6,812 nucleotides of DNA from Pelobacter sp. UBA5610 (GTDB lineage: Bacteria; Desulfobacterota; Desulfuromonadia; Desulfuromonadales; Syntrophotaleaceae), in assembly GCA_002424645.1 (NCBI GenBank), contig DIKU01000002.1:1-6812 (forward strand), written 5' to 3'. Position numbers and translations under genes: made by a program. Each line of letters opens with the position of its first letter. Positions within the stretch are counted from its first letter, which is position 1. The notes beneath the pieces were generated by a model. It was not told where the DNA came from. It ran no database searches and saw only the letters and a list, made by a program, of their open reading frames with translations. Below, piece after piece: positions 6,101 to 6,812 of this stretch.

Positions 6101-6653
6101 CTCCGTTTTGGATCGCAGCTCCCTCGTCAAGCAGGATATCCTGGCGGAAGTCACCTTTAGCGGACTGACTTGGAGGATTACATCCCATAAGTCCGATGCC
6201 GCGTTTGCCGGCAAGCGGGGTTGGTACCTGGATCTCCTGACGCCGGTGAATGTGCGCAAGGGTGAGCGGGTGGTCAGCGTGCCTTTGCTACGGCATGGTC
6301 GCGTCATTTTCACTACCCTGATTCCATCCCAGGATCCCTGTTCGGCCGGCGGCAAAAGCTGGCTGATGGAACTCGACGCACGTACCGGAAATCGAGTTGG
6401 TTACGCGGTGTTTGACGTGAATCGGGACGGCCGGATCGATGCCTCGGATGTTGTGGCCTGGGGAACCGACAATGCCTCGAACTTCCCATCCGGCGTGCAG
6501 GTGGACGGCATCATCAAGACCGGTGCGGTGATCACTGCAGGAGCGACGGAAAAGAAATATTTCGGCAAATCGGATGGGGACCTGTTTATCGCAACCGAAC
6601 CTACTGACCCGGATGGCGGTTATGGGCGCCGTTCCTGGCGGCAATTGAAATAA
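3171..6653 (+). CDS. pilY1: Type IV pilus tip adhesin/mechanosensor PilY1
   Basis: This 1160-residue protein is close to the Pseudomonas PilY1 length (about 1160). Residues 1-29 are a signal peptide (basic start, hydrophobic core, cleavage near SQILA). A vWA domain follows, from about 45 to 525. Its metal-site residues are all visible: D53-x-S55-x-S57, T315 in SGTPLRRAL and D361 in MTDGYW. The C-terminal PilC/PilY1 beta-propeller begins near residue 650 (GDIVNSDP at 657-664; MVYVGANDGMLHAFD at 700-714; GTLGGGGRSVFALDV further on). An EF-hand/dockerin-like loop lies at 1082-1093 (D1082, N1084, D1086, G1087, D1090, D1093). Mature cysteines are C138, C150, C337, C351, C560 and C1057. No RGD motif is present, unlike Pseudomonas PilY1. 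The protein is exported, caps the minor-pilin complex and acts in adhesion, surface sensing and control of pilus extension/retraction. The ribosome site is GAGGA at 3157-3161. The first ~200 codons are much more AT-rich than the rest. Confidence 0.96.
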   Translation: MNKNFLAINIKRLFLLVFFAFFGGSQILAGTISQAPLFISGADIDPNIMFIIDDSGSMQWEFMPDETMHFSIYVFPVVNNVYGGSVYTNQVPNFDDNNLHNFFSRSSENNKVFYNPDITYKPWHNHDGTPMADANPTCAYYNPASTGLGCMNLKDQNTKYALWFYNTSNQDLSQAWGNWSNHTFWPITYYNYVGGSRTLRSSYTRVQITSSTPSTSTFTSPNGTIRTRDQEIQNFANWYQYYRSRILASRAGIGKAFAAQGESIRVGFGAINKEASSVDNVSTTTIIRGVRPFSGSDREDFFTRLYNHIIPTSGTPLRRALDAAGQYYMRTDSRGPCSTTPGQSGGDDISCRQNYTVLMTDGYWNGSAAATAAARDNVDGQAGSLIINPNPSKSNFQYSPKPPYEDAWSNTLADIAMYYWNRDLRPDLDNNVPTSTSNEAFWQHMVTFGVGLGVAGTLDPENDFAGLVAGTTQWPQPYADAGPANVDDLWHASVNSRGGFFSAADPDVFAERLGETLDSIVSQSMGTAAAIATNSTRLVDGALIYQAKFDSTDWSGELVCYRLDPDTGYVDGTAWTTDDAGRIPSHESRRIFTWNGSAGLQFSESSWDSLSVTQRTALQAGGTVQQGKDRLNWIRGQQSKEEGQAGGYLRKRSKILGDIVNSDPVVVGVLNFRYENLPAGTPGQDTYAAFVEANKTRRRMVYVGANDGMLHAFDANSGEEVFAYVPGGVYQNLAYLTDPAYTHRYYVDGSPFVGDAYIDGQWRTILIGTLGGGGRSVFALDVTDPDNFNAGNVMWEFADPELGNSFAQPVIGRMANGAWAVIFGNGYGSNLGESRLFILDVKTGGTTLRRVISAGTGPGNGLSTPAMVANSQRTLTTGYAGDLLGNLWKFDLSHASNTGQWNVAFTSGSNRYPLFTARYGSTQVQPITAPLDIGLHPNGNYMIYFGTGKYFEVGDNLVGSNPDVQTFYAIEDTGTRISVLDRSSLVKQDILAEVTFSGLTWRITSHKSDAAFAGKRGWYLDLLTPVNVRKGERVVSVPLLRHGRVIFTTLIPSQDPCSAGGKSWLMELDARTGNRVGYAVFDVNRDGRIDASDVVAWGTDNASNFPSGVQVDGIIKTGAVITAGATEKKYFGKSDGDLFIATEPTDPDGGYGRRSWRQLK

Positions 6654-6666
6654 GGGAGGGACACAG

Positions 6667-6812
6667 ATGCGTCGAAATATCAGGGGCTTTTCCCTTATAG
6701 AGTTGCTAGTGGTTATGGCCATCCTCGGCATTCTCATGGCCATCGCCGTTCCCATGTACAACCAGTACCGCCGCCGGGCCAATCGCGCCGAAGGGCGCGC
6801 GACCCTGGTCGA
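6667..6812 (+). CDS. pilE: Type IV minor pilin PilE, 5' part only
   Basis: Forty-eight complete codons are present before the window ends. The short leader ends in Gly7, followed by mature FSLIELLVVMAIL with Glu at +5 (residue 12) and the classic pilin helix ending in AVPMYNQYRRRANRAEGR. The start is supported by GGGAGGG at 6654-6660, 6 bases before the ATG, and the gene begins 13 bases after the pilY1 stop. The position after pilY1 and the YNQY-RRRANRAE segment match the minor pilin PilE of the fimU-pilE cluster. From the N-terminus alone a generic or major type IV pilin cannot be fully excluded. Confidence 0.88.
   Translation, partial: MRRNIRGFSLIELLVVMAILGILMAIAVPMYNQYRRRANRAEGRATLV

Overview
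The window is one strand-consistent operon for the minor-pilin and tip complex of a type IVa pilus. Gene order is fimU/fimT, pilV, pilW, pilX, a small secreted-protein gene that is probably pilY2-like, pilY1, and the 5' end of pilE. The Pseudomonas-like order (fimU-pilV-pilW-pilX-pilY1-pilY2-pilE) and the full-length PilY1 point to a gammaproteobacterium. The genus cannot be read from the sequence.

Layout: bases 1-117 are a non-coding leader. It holds a short degenerate tandem heptamer (CCTTCAG) and, at 51-66, a 15-of-16 match to the sigma-54 (-24/-12) consensus, which would start transcription near base 77. Five class III (prepilin-like) or pilin-like genes are present: fimU, pilV, pilW, pilX and the truncated pilE. 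The first four are packed with overlaps or near-zero spacing, which implies translational coupling. Then come a 37-nt AT-rich gap, the small 117-codon gene, a 25-nt gap, the 1160-codon pilY1, a 13-nt gap and pilE, which runs off the right edge. No terminator, RNA gene, mobile element or CRISPR array was seen, and nothing on the minus strand looks coding.

How the genes work together: in the established type IVa pilus model, FimU, PilV, PilW, PilX and PilE are minor pilins processed by prepilin peptidase PilD. They form a priming and tip complex in the inner membrane that carries the large secreted protein PilY1. PilY1 has an N-terminal von Willebrand A (vWA) domain with an intact metal-site motif and a C-terminal PilC/PilY1 beta-propeller. 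It serves as tip adhesin, mechanosensor and regulator of pilus extension.

The most unusual points are three. There is a good sigma-54 promoter in front of the minor-pilin operon. A sharply AT-rich block runs from about 2755 to 3780 (about 35% GC by hand count) and covers the small gene and the first ~200 codons of pilY1, suggesting mosaic exchange of the adhesin head. The small pilY2-like gene lies before pilY1 rather than after it. I found no evidence of a wholly new system; this is a recognisable operon with unusual details.
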